Assembly (NCBI RefSeq): GCF_001644025.1
Contig: NZ_LUUK01000177.1
Coordinates: 1 to 64,000, forward strand
Length of the DNA: 64,000 bases
DNA from: Methylomonas koyamae
Lineage (GTDB): Bacteria; Pseudomonadota; Gammaproteobacteria; Methylococcales; Methylomonadaceae
Direction of reading: 5' to 3'
Below, piece after piece: positions 36,533 through 44,938 of this stretch. The notes beneath the pieces were generated by a model. The model saw only the letters and a list, made by a program, of their open reading frames with translations. It was not told where the DNA came from and searched no databases. The position numbers and the translations under genes are program-made. How positions within the stretch are numbered: the stretch's first letter is position 1; every line of letters begins with the position of its first letter.

Positions 36533-37438
36533 TCAGACCAAGCCGCGCGCTTTATCGAACGCATCCCGGAAGTCGAGAAAGACCGGTTGTTCGGATTCCA
36601 AGAGCAACTTCAATAGCTCTCTTTGCAACTGATATTTGATGTTGCCGATCGCGAGCGCGCCGACGCCAATCGCTCCAGCGGATTGCGCCGCAGCTGAAAG
36701 TGGTACGGAAGTATCGTTGGGAGCAACGCCTTCGATACCGGATGGTGGAACCGCGTTCACGTCTCCGGCGACTTTCAACTGCTTGGCGTTGGCCAGCACA
36801 TTGGCGCTGACTACCCGGATTCCGGCCTTGGCTGTACAAAAGATGATATCGGCACTTTCGATTAACGCCGACTTTTCTTCGTCGTTACGTGCCACCGCAG
36901 CCGTCATTTTTGCGCCGAAGCGTCGATTGTACTGCTTGGTGGCATCTTTAGCGCTGTCCACAGACAAGTGATCCACCAGTACGGTTTCGGCGCCGTGGGT
37001 TGAGGCCAACACGCCGGTGGCAATGCCGACCGGACCGGTGCCGCCGAAAACCAGGGCTTTGCAATCTTTCAATTCCTTGCCGTGTTGGGTTTTCAAGGCT
37101 TTTTCGACACAAGCCACCAGGGCCGCCGCCGTGGTGCATGCGCCGCTAGGGTCGGCAAACACCGATACCTGAAACGGCGGCACCATCGCCGGTTTGCACG
37201 CTTGAAGCATATCGATCGCCATGCCCATGTCTCGGCCACCGATGAAAATCGCGGTTTTCTTGACGCCGGACGGTCCTCTGGAAAAGATCACATCCTGCGT
37301 CAGGTTGTGGATGTTTTCCAGTTTGACGTTGGAGTAGGGCATTAGCACATCAAAACCCGCGTCGAGTGCCATGTTGATGTCAAACGGGCTGTTGTTTGGC
37401 ATCGGGTCGAACATGTGGAGTATGCTGCGTTTCGGCAT
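36533..37438 (-). CDS. mtdB: NAD(P)-dependent methylene-tetrahydromethanopterin dehydrogenase, copy 1
   Basis: 301 residues. The start PKRSILHMFDPMPNNSPFDI, then QDVIFSRGPSGVKKTAIFIGG and VFADPSGACTTAAALVA match MtdB closely. The Rossmann loop is FGGTGPVGIATGVLA. MtdB oxidises methylene-H4MPT to methenyl-H4MPT in the formaldehyde oxidation pathway of methylotrophs. It lies 45 bp after a second copy on the same strand; the two differ throughout, so duplication is old. Whether each copy prefers NAD+ or NADP+ cannot be told. Confidence 0.9.
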   Translation of the reverse strand: MPKRSILHMFDPMPNNSPFDINMALDAGFDVLMPYSNVKLENIHNLTQDVIFSRGPSGVKKTAIFIGGRDMGMAIDMLQACKPAMVPPFQVSVFADPSGACTTAAALVACVEKALKTQHGKELKDCKALVFGGTGPVGIATGVLASTHGAETVLVDHLSVDSAKDATKQYNRRFGAKMTAAVARNDEEKSALIESADIIFCTAKAGIRVVSANVLANAKQLKVAGDVNAVPPSGIEGVAPNDTSVPLSAAAQSAGAIGVGALAIGNIKYQLQRELLKLLLESEQPVFLDFRDAFDKARGLV

Positions 37439-37483
37439 TGTTACCTTACCCTTGGTGATAGGCGGACATGATGACCAGCGCTG

Positions 37484-38392
37484 TTAGTTTGTCGATTTAA
37501 TGAACTCGCGCGCGACATCGAACGCGTGTTCAAAGTGCAGGAACAACGGTTGATCGCTTTCCAACATACGTTTCAATAAGCGGCTTTGCGCTTGGTATTT
37601 GATGTTGCCGATCGCCAGCGCGCCGATACCGACTGCTCCGCTGATAGAACCGGCCAGCGGTTTCCCGTTGTCGAAAGCGTCGACGCCGGCGATACCGGCC
37701 GGGGGTACCGCGTTCACATCGGCGGCAACTTTCAATTGCGGGGCTTTGGCAATCAATTCCGCGCTGAGCAATTCTATGCCGGCCGCGCCTGTGGCAAACA
37801 CTACATCGGCGGTCTGCATGTATTCGGCTTTATCGGCGTCGGCGCCCGCCGAGATTGTGATCTTGCCGTCGCCGAATTCTTCGCTGCATAGTTCGGCGGT
37901 GCGTTCGGCCCGGTCCAATTGCCGGCCAATGATCCGAACGTTGGCACCGGCTTGCGCGGCAATTACGGCGGCGGCTTGGCCGACCGGTCCCGTGCCGCCC
38001 AGAGCCAGCACATTTTTGCCTTCCAGCGTGGTATCGAACTTGTCCGCCAATTCTTTTTCGACGGCGGCGACCATGCCGGCGGCAGTGGTAAATGCGCCGC
38101 TAGGATCGGCGAATACCGAGACTTCAAACGGCGGCACCATGGAGTTTTTCGCACTTTTCAGCATATCCATTGCTTGTTTGGTTTCGCGTCCGCCAATGAA
38201 AATCGCGGTGCGCAACAAGCCTTTCGGGCTGCGGGAAAATATCGCGTCTTGAACCAATCCTCTGACTTCGCTCGGTTCGACATTGATATAAGGCACTGCT
38301 GAAATCCAGCCGGCGTCCATCGCCATATTGACGTCGAACGGGCTCAAATTTTTGGCTGTGGTCAGCATGTGCAGAATAAAAGGTTTTTCCAT
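37484..38392 (-). CDS. mtdB: NAD(P)-dependent methylene-tetrahydromethanopterin dehydrogenase, copy 2
   Basis: 302 residues. Same family as the next gene: LHMLTTAKNLSPFDVNMAMD, QDAIFSRSPKGLLRTAIFIGG, VFADPSGAFTTAAGMVA and the nucleotide loop LGGTGPVGQAAAVIA. The C-terminal ALAIGNIKYQAQSRLL is also conserved in the other copy. It is the first gene of the pair in transcription order. The pair points to tetrahydromethanopterin-linked C1 oxidation, a methylotroph trait. Confidence 0.9.
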   Translation of the reverse strand: MEKPFILHMLTTAKNLSPFDVNMAMDAGWISAVPYINVEPSEVRGLVQDAIFSRSPKGLLRTAIFIGGRETKQAMDMLKSAKNSMVPPFEVSVFADPSGAFTTAAGMVAAVEKELADKFDTTLEGKNVLALGGTGPVGQAAAVIAAQAGANVRIIGRQLDRAERTAELCSEEFGDGKITISAGADADKAEYMQTADVVFATGAAGIELLSAELIAKAPQLKVAADVNAVPPAGIAGVDAFDNGKPLAGSISGAVGIGALAIGNIKYQAQSRLLKRMLESDQPLFLHFEHAFDVAREFIKSTN

Positions 38393-38479
38393 GATGGCCT
38401 CTGGTATATGAATGTTAGCCGGTTAGTATATGAAAAAGAGTTTGGGATAACAATTCTAGGTGAATTGCCGAAGTTCGTA

Positions 38480-39274
38480 CTATTTCAAGTGCGGCGGCAC
38501 GTGCGGTTCGATCGCGGCGTACATCAACTGGTGCATCTTCGGATTGCCGGTGATGATGTTTCCGGATTGTAAGTATTTGTCGTTAAAGGAGAAGTCGGTC
38601 GCGACGCCGCCGGCCTCCTGAACCAGCAACACGCCGGCCGCGATGTCCCATTCCTTGACGCCGATTTCCCAATACGCATCCAGGCGGCCGCAGGCCACGT
38701 AGGCCATGTCCAGCGCGGCCGCGCCGGCGCGGCGGATACCGGCAGAATCGGCGCAAACGGCGCGAAACATGCCCAGATAGGGTTCTATATTTTCCATGGT
38801 TTTAAACGGAAAACCGGTGCCTATCAGCGCGCCGCGCATCGAATTTTGTTTGGTGACGCGGATGCGCCGGTTGTTTAACATCGCGCCGCCGCCGCGTTCG
38901 GCGGTAAACAACTCGTCCCGAACCGGGTCGTAAATCACGCCCAATTCCAGCTTGTTCTTGTTTTTTAACGCGATGGACACCGCGTACTGAGGAAAGCCGT
39001 GTAAATAATTGGTGGTGCCGTCGAGCGGATCGATGACCCAGACGTAATCGTTACCTTTGTGCTCGCCGCTTTCCTCGGCCAGAATGGCGTGCTCCGGGAA
39101 GGCAGCCCGTATGATTTTAATGATTTCTTGTTCGGCGGCTCGGTCGACTTCCGAGGCGTAGTCGTTGCGGCTTTTTTGGTTGACAGCGAGTTTCTCGATG
39201 TTTTGCGACGAGCGTTGGATCAAATCGCCGGCACTCCGCGCGGCGCGGACGGCTATGTTAAGCATCGGATGCAT
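38480..39274 (-). CDS. suhB: Inositol monophosphatase family protein SuhB
   Basis: 264 residues from the ATG at 39274 (MHPMLNIAVRAARSAG); the frame extends 48 bases further. Metal-binding motifs are in EESGEHKGNDYVWVIDPLDGTTNYLHGFP and, near the end, WDIAAGVLLVQEAGG. SuhB dephosphorylates inositol phosphates and in E. coli also joins the rRNA antitermination complex. It is divergent to trmJ, an arrangement common in gammaproteobacteria. Confidence 0.94.
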   Translation of the reverse strand: MHPMLNIAVRAARSAGDLIQRSSQNIEKLAVNQKSRNDYASEVDRAAEQEIIKIIRAAFPEHAILAEESGEHKGNDYVWVIDPLDGTTNYLHGFPQYAVSIALKNKNKLELGVIYDPVRDELFTAERGGGAMLNNRRIRVTKQNSMRGALIGTGFPFKTMENIEPYLGMFRAVCADSAGIRRAGAAALDMAYVACGRLDAYWEIGVKEWDIAAGVLLVQEAGGVATDFSFNDKYLQSGNIITGNPKMHQLMYAAIEPHVPPHLK

Positions 39275-39366
39275 GGGAGCGGATTGGTAATGAGCAGTTG
39301 GAAAACCGCGATAGAATAACAAATGTTTTGTTAGAATCGCCGGTTTTTTAGTCGGCCGGGGAATGG

Positions 39367-40098
39367 ATGTTGTTGTCGAATTTTAAGGTCGTGTTGGTGG
39401 AAACCTCGCATCCCGGCAATATTGGCGCCGTGGCGCGAGCGATGAAAAACATGGAAATGTTTGAATTACGCTTGGTGGCCCCCAAATATTTCCCTCATGC
39501 GGATGCCACGGCTAGAGCCTCGGGGGCCGACGACGTGCTCCGGCGCGCCGAAGTCTACACCGGCTTGAGCGAGGCGATAGCCGACTGCCAATTGGTGTTG
39601 GGGGCCAGCGCGCGCGATAGAACCATCAGTTGGCCGACCGTGGTAGCCAGGGAAATGGCCGAACGCTGGGGTGGAGCGGCGGCGGCCGATCAAAATGTCG
39701 CGCTGGTGTTCGGCCGGGAAAACTCCGGTTTGACGAACCAGGAGCTGGATCTTTGCCATTACTTGCTGAGGATTCCGTGTAACCCGGACTACAGTTCATT
39801 AAATCTCGCGGCGGCCGTGCAAGTCGCTTGCTATGAATTATACGTCGCCTCCGGACGCCAACACCGGAGTGGAGTCGGCGATCAAGGAGAGGAGCCCCTG
39901 GCCAGCGCGGAACAAATGGAAGGATTTTACGAGCATCTGTTGCAGACGATGGCAGATATCGGATTCCTGCATCCTGAACGCTCAAGATCCATCATGCGCC
40001 GTTTGCGACGCCTGTTCAACCGCGCCCAACTCGACACCAAGGAGTTGGATATCTTGAGAGGCATTTTGCGCTTCTCGCAAAACCATAACGCTAAGTGA
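39367..40098 (+). CDS. trmJ: tRNA (cytidine/uridine-2'-O-)-methyltransferase TrmJ
   Basis: 243 residues. SpoU-type knot methyltransferase: [21 protein letters not shown] at the start, [18 protein letters not shown] and [23 protein letters not shown] are the family motifs 2 and 3. It 2'-O-methylates position 32 of tRNAs. It opens the trmJ-cysE-(methyltransferase)-iscR-iscS-iscA group. Confidence 0.94.
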   Translation: MLLSNFKVVLVETSHPGNIGAVARAMKNMEMFELRLVAPKYFPHADATARASGADDVLRRAEVYTGLSEAIADCQLVLGASARDRTISWPTVVAREMAERWGGAAAADQNVALVFGRENSGLTNQELDLCHYLLRIPCNPDYSSLNLAAAVQVACYELYVASGRQHRSGVGDQGEEPLASAEQMEGFYEHLLQTMADIGFLHPERSRSIMRRLRRLFNRAQLDTKELDILRGILRFSQNHNAK

Positions 40099-40105
40099 GC
40101 CCACA

Positions 40106-40855
40106 ATGTTTGCCAGACTCAAAGAAGACATCCACTGTGTGTTCGCCCGCGACCCCGCCGCGCAGTCGGTTTTCGAAGTCGTCACGACCTATCCGGGATT
40201 TCATGCGGTGTTGATCCACCGCTGCGGCCATTGGCTGTGGCTGAACGGTTTTCGCTGGTTGGCCAGGTATTTGTCGTTTTTGGCGCGCTGGTTAACCGGC
40301 ATCGAAATTCACCCTGGAGCGAAAATCGGGCGGCGGTTTTTCATAGATCACGGCATGGGCGTGGTAATCGGCGAGACTGCGGTGATCGGTGACGACTGCA
40401 CTTTGTACCACGGCGTGACCTTGGGTGGCACCAGTTGGAGCAAGGGCAAGCGACATCCGACCTTGGCGAATGGCGTAGTGATTGGGGCTGGCGCCAAGGT
40501 TCTAGGCCCGATTGAGATTGGCGAAGGTGCCAGGGTGGGTTCTAATTCAGTCGTCGTCAAGTCGGTGCCGCCGGGGGTTACCGTGGTTGGGATTCCGGCG
40601 CATTTGATTGACTCGAAGTCCAAGCAACGGGCCAATCGCGACGCGATGGCTCAGAAAATGGGTTTCGATGCCTATGGTGCGACCGGCGACATGCCGGACC
40701 CGATCGCGAACGCCATCAACCTGATGCTGGATCACATTCACCAATTGGATAAGCAGGTGGAAGAAATGCGCGAGCGATTGCGCGCCTCCGGTGTCGAATG
40801 TAGAGAACAAGCCGCGTCGAATTTGCAGGCTTGCGAAATCAAGGATCAGCAATGA
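40106..40855 (+). CDS. cysE: Serine O-acetyltransferase
   Basis: 249 residues. A left-handed beta-helix with hexapeptide repeats: [40 protein letters not shown] and [20 protein letters not shown]. His in FFIDHGMG and in [13 protein letters not shown] are catalytic. It makes O-acetylserine for cysteine. The C-terminal tail is longer than the family core. It lies 7 bp after trmJ; cysteine supply fits the Fe-S genes downstream. Confidence 0.94.
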   Translation: MFARLKEDIHCVFARDPAAQSVFEVVTTYPGFHAVLIHRCGHWLWLNGFRWLARYLSFLARWLTGIEIHPGAKIGRRFFIDHGMGVVIGETAVIGDDCTLYHGVTLGGTSWSKGKRHPTLANGVVIGAGAKVLGPIEIGEGARVGSNSVVVKSVPPGVTVVGIPAHLIDSKSKQRANRDAMAQKMGFDAYGATGDMPDPIANAINLMLDHIHQLDKQVEEMRERLRASGVECREQAASNLQACEIKDQQ

Positions 40856-40892
40856 AAGATCCTTTGTTTGGCTGTGTTGAGGATTTGTCTTA

Positions 40893-41624
40893 ATGATTTT
40901 AAGAGACATTAAGAAAGCATTGCAGCCCCTCTTGCACACGCCACTGCATCCGCAGTGGTTGGTTTGTGGCCGTAATCTCAAGTTGATCGAGTGGTTGAAA
41001 GGCTTCGGGGGCGATGGCATTGTGTTGGATATCGGTTGCGCCGGTTGTTGGCCCGAGCGATTTTTGCCGGGGAATTGCCATTACGTTGGGCTCGATTATC
41101 CTGAAACCGCAACGGAGTGGTACCGAACAGCACCGGATATATTTGCCGACGCCGGCCGGCTACCGATTGCGACAAAGAGTGTCGATGTCGCGTTGTTGCT
41201 GGATGTCCTAGAGCATTTGGATTCTGTCGATCATGCGATTGAGGAAATCGCCAGGATTTTAAAGCCCGGCGGTCGGTTATTGATTCAAGTGCCTTTTCTG
41301 TACCCACTGCATGACGAACCACGCGATTTTACGCGGCTTAGCCGACACGGTATTTCTAATCTTCTTCAACGCTACGGGTTGGTGGTTGAACAATGCTTAG
41401 CGGTCGGTACGCCAATGGAGACCGCCGGTTTGCTCACAAACATCGCGATCAGCAAAGTCGCCTGGGATTGGGTTTCGAGGAAAAGTCCTTTAATGCCATT
41501 GATTCTGGTGATTCCGTTTTTCGTTGTAATCATCAACCTGGCAGCCAAAGTTCTCTCATGGCTGGCTTACGACAACGATTTTATGCCTTTCAGTTATCAA
41601 GTTTCGGCTAGCAAGCCTCATTAA
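40893..41624 (+). CDS. SAM-dependent methyltransferase inserted before iscR
   Basis: 243 residues. A class I methyltransferase of the Methyltransf_11 type: VLDIGCAGCWPERFLP is motif I (modified), VGLDYPETATEW motif II and VDVALLLDVLEHLDSVDHAI motif IV with the LDVLEHL signature, then LKPGGRLLIQVPFLYP. A C-terminal membrane segment (MPLILVIPFFVVIINLAA) suggests membrane attachment and perhaps a polysaccharide or lipid substrate. It separates cysE from iscR, so it looks like an insertion into a conserved order. Confidence 0.75.
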   Translation: MILRDIKKALQPLLHTPLHPQWLVCGRNLKLIEWLKGFGGDGIVLDIGCAGCWPERFLPGNCHYVGLDYPETATEWYRTAPDIFADAGRLPIATKSVDVALLLDVLEHLDSVDHAIEEIARILKPGGRLLIQVPFLYPLHDEPRDFTRLSRHGISNLLQRYGLVVEQCLAVGTPMETAGLLTNIAISKVAWDWVSRKSPLMPLILVIPFFVVIINLAAKVLSWLAYDNDFMPFSYQVSASKPH

Positions 41625-41676
41625 ATGTGCCTTGAGTTTCGGAGAGTAGACTGCCAAAAATGCATTCTTATGTAGA

Positions 41677-41709
41677 ATACTTGACCGTTTTACTGGGTTT
41701 ATTTATAGT
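41677..41709 (+). promoter_or_regulatory. Sigma-70 promoter overlapped by an IscR-type box
   Basis: TTGACC at 41681 and TATAGT at 41704 are 17 bp apart, a good housekeeping promoter. ATACTTGACCGTTTTACTGG (41677-41696) agrees with most of the type 1 IscR site (ATASYYGACTRWWWYAGTC...). Binding there would block RNA polymerase, giving IscR autorepression. Confidence 0.75.
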
Positions 41710-41747
41710 CGCGTTTACAATAATCATTAATTTGTAAGGGGTTTACC

Positions 41748-42233
41748 ATGCGGCTAACTACTAAAGGACGTTATGCAGTGACGGCGATGTTGGATTTGGC
41801 GTACCACAGTCAGTCCAACCCGGTGACGCTGACTGATATCGCGACCCGTCAAACCATTTCGCTGTCCTACCTTGAACAATTGTTCGCGCGCTTGCGCAAG
41901 GCCGGAATGGTCAAAGGCGTGCGTGGCCCAGGCGGCGGCTATACCTTGAGTCGCAACGCTCGCGAAATCAATATCGCGGACATCATTGAGGCGGTCGACG
42001 AGCCGGTTGATTCCACTAAGTGCGGCGGCAAAGCAAATTGTCACAATGATCAGCCTTGTCTGACGCATGATTTGTGGATGGGGCTCAGCGAGCAGATTCG
42101 CGAATATTTGAAGGAAATCAGCCTTGGCCAGTTGTTGGAGCGTGACCTGGTCGGGGAAGTCGCAAAACGCCAAGCTCGGCAGGTTGAGCACGTCATTGAT
42201 ATGCAGCCGATCAAGGAAAAACTCAGCGCTTAA
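41748..42233 (+). CDS. iscR: Fe-S cluster assembly regulator IscR
   Basis: 161 residues. An Rrf2-type winged helix at the N-terminus ([19 protein letters not shown]) and the three cluster cysteines plus His in [16 protein letters not shown], with the exact IscR spacing (C-x5-C-x5-C-x2-H). It represses isc genes when holding a 2Fe-2S cluster. A matching operator lies in its promoter. Its stop codon overlaps the iscS start. Confidence 0.95.
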   Translation: MRLTTKGRYAVTAMLDLAYHSQSNPVTLTDIATRQTISLSYLEQLFARLRKAGMVKGVRGPGGGYTLSRNAREINIADIIEAVDEPVDSTKCGGKANCHNDQPCLTHDLWMGLSEQIREYLKEISLGQLLERDLVGEVAKRQARQVEHVIDMQPIKEKLSA

Positions 42234-43348
42234 TGATTTATTTCGATCACAACGCGACCACGCGTTGCGACGAACGAGTGTCTGAAGCCATGCAGCCGTA
42301 CCTGAATGCGATGTACGGCAATCCGTCCAGTCTTTACAAGCTTGGACGCATGGCACGAAGCGCGATCGACAGTGCGAGAAATCAAGTCGCTGCTTTGGTG
42401 GATGCCGAGCCGGACCAGATTGTCTTTACCAGCGGCGGCACCGAGGCAAACGCATTAGCGCTGGTGAATGCTTGGGAGTGCGGCTTGGCGATCTCTGCAA
42501 TCGAACACCCGTCGATCTTCGAAAACGCCGACCATCACCGGCGTCTGTTTCGTGATGTGCAGGTTTTGCCGGTCAGTGCTAGCGGCACCGTGAAAGTCGA
42601 TGCGATAACGGCGATGACTTGGCAATCCGGCGATTTGGCGTCGCTGATGCTGGCCAATAACGAAACCGGTGCAATCCAGCCGGTGGCAACGATTGCCGAT
42701 CTATTGGCGGAGCGCGGTGTGGCGGTTCATACCGACGCCGTGCAGGCCCTCGGCAAGATGCCGATTTCGTTTCGGAAATTGGGCGTGAAGTTAATGAGTC
42801 TTTCCAGCCATAAAATCTACGGGCCTAAGGGGTGTGGAGCCTTGGTGGTTGCCGCCGATTATCACTTTCGTGCTTGGCAGCGGGGTGGCGAACAGGAGTC
42901 CGGGCGACGAGCCGGTACCGAGAACGTTGCCGCGATAGTCGGTTTCGGTAAGGCCGCCGAGCTGGCGAAAAAGGAACTGGATCAGCGCATTGGGCGGGTT
43001 CGGGAACTTAGGCGGCGTCTGGAGGCCGAATTAAGCAAGGTCCCTGGCGTCAAAATATTTGCCGAACACTCGGACCGCCTCGCGAATACTGTTCAGTTCG
43101 GCATCGCCGGCGTCAACGGCGAAATGTTACTGATGCATTTAGACAAACTCAATATCGCGGTGTCGAGCGGATCGGCCTGTTCGGCTGGCTCCGAGGTCAT
43201 CAGTCCGGTGCTGACTGCGATGGCTGTCGAGCCGTTGTATGCCCGGTCCGCGATTCGGGTTAGCTTGGGTAAAGACAATAACGAAGCGCAAATCGACGAA
43301 TTTATTGCCGGCTTAAAGTCGGCGCTTGCATTGAATCGGGAGTACTAA
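42233..43348 (+). CDS. iscS: Cysteine desulfurase (IscS/NifS type)
   Basis: 371 residues, shorter than classical IscS (about 404). The PLP-binding Lys is in LSSHKIYGPKGCGAL and the active-site Cys in SSGSACSAGS. The start [20 protein letters not shown] has the YFDHNATT signature. The loop around the active Cys is short, closer to NifS-like enzymes. It provides sulfur for Fe-S clusters and thiolation. Coupled to iscR and only 2 bp before iscA. Confidence 0.92.
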   Translation: MIYFDHNATTRCDERVSEAMQPYLNAMYGNPSSLYKLGRMARSAIDSARNQVAALVDAEPDQIVFTSGGTEANALALVNAWECGLAISAIEHPSIFENADHHRRLFRDVQVLPVSASGTVKVDAITAMTWQSGDLASLMLANNETGAIQPVATIADLLAERGVAVHTDAVQALGKMPISFRKLGVKLMSLSSHKIYGPKGCGALVVAADYHFRAWQRGGEQESGRRAGTENVAAIVGFGKAAELAKKELDQRIGRVRELRRRLEAELSKVPGVKIFAEHSDRLANTVQFGIAGVNGEMLLMHLDKLNIAVSSGSACSAGSEVISPVLTAMAVEPLYARSAIRVSLGKDNNEAQIDEFIAGLKSALALNREY

Positions 43349-43350
43349 TT

Positions 43351-43674
43351 ATGACTGTTCAAGTCACGGAAAACGCCGCCAAACAAATTCGCAAACAGCT
43401 CGAGAAGCGTGGTTCTGGGCTAGGGTTGCGGCTGGGTGTGAAGGCTTCGGGGTGTTCGGGCTACGCCTATGTGTTGGATTATGCCGATCAAGCCGAGGCT
43501 GACGAGTTGGTTTTCGATCAGTTCGGTGTCAAACTGTTGGTCAAGCGTATTGATTTAGATAAATTGGACGGTATCGTCCTGGACTACGTTCGGGAAGGCT
43601 TTAACGAAACCTTTAAATTTTTGAATCCCAACGTCAAGGCCACGTGTGGTTGCGGTGAAAGCTTTGCCGTTTGA
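43351..43674 (+). CDS. iscA: Iron-sulfur assembly A-type protein IscA
   Basis: 107 residues. HesB/IscA family with Cys at CSGYAY and the pair in TCGCGESF. It carries Fe-S clusters to target proteins. It directly follows iscS: the scaffold gene iscU, usual between them, is missing, and hscB, hscA and fdx do not follow. Confidence 0.94.
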   Translation: MTVQVTENAAKQIRKQLEKRGSGLGLRLGVKASGCSGYAYVLDYADQAEADELVFDQFGVKLLVKRIDLDKLDGIVLDYVREGFNETFKFLNPNVKATCGCGESFAV

Positions 43675-43841
43675 GCGATGCGCTAAAAACGTTCTGGAAG
43701 GTGTTTGTTTTTCCGGTATTGCTGATTGAGCGCAATTTGGAGTACCAAGTGCGTTGCTTTTCGATGAGTTTGATTCAGCCGAAAAAATTTTAGTCCAAAG
43801 TTCAAGGAATATTTTCTAAAGCTGACCCCTTTCGGGGGTAA

Positions 43842-43867
43842 AGCGCCCGCGCACTTGGGCGGGCGCT
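43842..43867 (-). terminator. Hairpin at the end of the HvfA-like gene
   Basis: AGCGCCCGC, loop of 8, GCGGGCGCT. On the minus strand it lies just after the HvfA-like gene and is followed by TTTA. A second small hairpin (ACCCCTTTCGGGGGT) lies further on. Confidence 0.7.
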
Positions 43868-43877
43868 AGAAGCGGCG

Positions 43878-44216
43878 TTATTTCATGTTAGCGCCGCAAT
43901 TACCTTCCATTTTTTTGCCTTCGGCGGCTTTGTCCCCGGATGCCGCAGGTTTGTTTCCGGCGCATTTGCCTTCGGTAGCGGTTTTGTCGGGGGTTTTCTT
44001 CATCATTGCGGCGCCACATTTGCCTTCACCGCAAGAGCCATCCTTCATTTTATCCGCCGCCGCGTCGGGTTTGGCTTCAGCAGTGAGCATGTACCCTGAG
44101 CCTAGATCGGTTAAAGCGAACGGATTGCTCTCGGCTTGTGCCGCATTCATACCCAAGGTTGGCAACAGGGATGCGCCGATGGCGATAGCGAACGGGGTTT
44201 TATGGATTTTTTTCAT
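43878..44216 (-). CDS. HvfA-like EGKCG-motif peptide (putative modified metallophore precursor)
   Basis: 112 residues. A signal peptide (MKKIHKTPFAIAIGASLLP, cut near AQA, residue 28) precedes NPFALTDLGSGYM, the conserved segment of HvfA proteins, and four Cys motifs: GSCGEGKCG, EGKCA and EGNCG. In HvfA-type peptides EGKCG cysteines are converted to copper-binding oxazolone/thioamide (or oxazolin) groups by a DUF692 iron enzyme (HvfB) with a partner (HvfC). Neither is adjacent here, so modification must come from elsewhere or not occur. AGGAG lies before the start. The middle is Lys/Ala-rich. Confidence 0.75.
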   Translation of the reverse strand: MKKIHKTPFAIAIGASLLPTLGMNAAQAESNPFALTDLGSGYMLTAEAKPDAAADKMKDGSCGEGKCGAAMMKKTPDKTATEGKCAGNKPAASGDKAAEGKKMEGNCGANMK

Positions 44217-44401
44217 ATAGTCTCCTGGAAAAGTCGATACATATTAAGCGGTTGTTAAGTCAAAACCCGCATTGTCGGCGCAAGCTTATTTAGTAATATC
44301 ACAAAAATGCCCGGTAATGTAAAGACGGGTTGGCGAGCTCTATTAGCGATATACTGCGCGCTCAACAGGTTAAGCTAACGTTCGGACATTTCGATTCTGA
44401 C

Positions 44402-44938
44402 ATGAAACCAATCACGCAAATTCAACTGCTGGGTTCCGAAGTGCTGCGTCGGCAAGCGCAGCCTGTTGATGATTTTTCCAGTAGCGAGTTCCACGAATTA
44501 TTAGAGGAAATGCAGTCGGCAATGCTCGCCGAAGGCGGTGTGGGAATCGCCGCGCCACAATTGGGGGTGTCGCTGCAAGTTTTGATTATTGCGTCGCGGC
44601 CGACACCGCGTTATCCGCGGGCACCGGAAATGGCGCCATTGGTGATGGTCAATCCTGGGTTCGAAGTACTTAATGCCGAAATGCGCAAGGATTGGGAAGG
44701 CTGTTTGAGCGTACCCGGTATTCGTGCGCTCGTGCCGCGTTATCAATCCATTGATGTTCGGTATCGCGACGTTTATGGCGCCTCTCAACGCCTGGCGTTG
44801 CGTGACTTTCCGGCCAGAGTGTTTCAGCACGAATTCGATCACTTGTTGGGTTTGGTCTATTTGGATCGGGTCGAAAACAATCGGGATATCATTTCCGAGG
44901 CAGAGTTTTTCAATCGAGTAGCGGTGCAAGGTGAGTGA
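44402..44938 (+). CDS. def: Peptide deformylase
   Basis: 178 residues from the ATG at 44402; the frame opens 72 bases earlier but family members start near MKPITQIQLLG. Motif 1 is GVGIAAPQLG, motif 2 EGCLSVPG (Cys metal ligand) and motif 3 QHEFDHLLG (two His ligands and the catalytic Glu). It removes the N-formyl group from new proteins. The stop codon overlaps the next gene. The upstream region is shared with the divergent HvfA-like gene. Confidence 0.9.
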   Translation: MKPITQIQLLGSEVLRRQAQPVDDFSSSEFHELLEEMQSAMLAEGGVGIAAPQLGVSLQVLIIASRPTPRYPRAPEMAPLVMVNPGFEVLNAEMRKDWEGCLSVPGIRALVPRYQSIDVRYRDVYGASQRLALRDFPARVFQHEFDHLLGLVYLDRVENNRDIISEAEFFNRVAVQGE

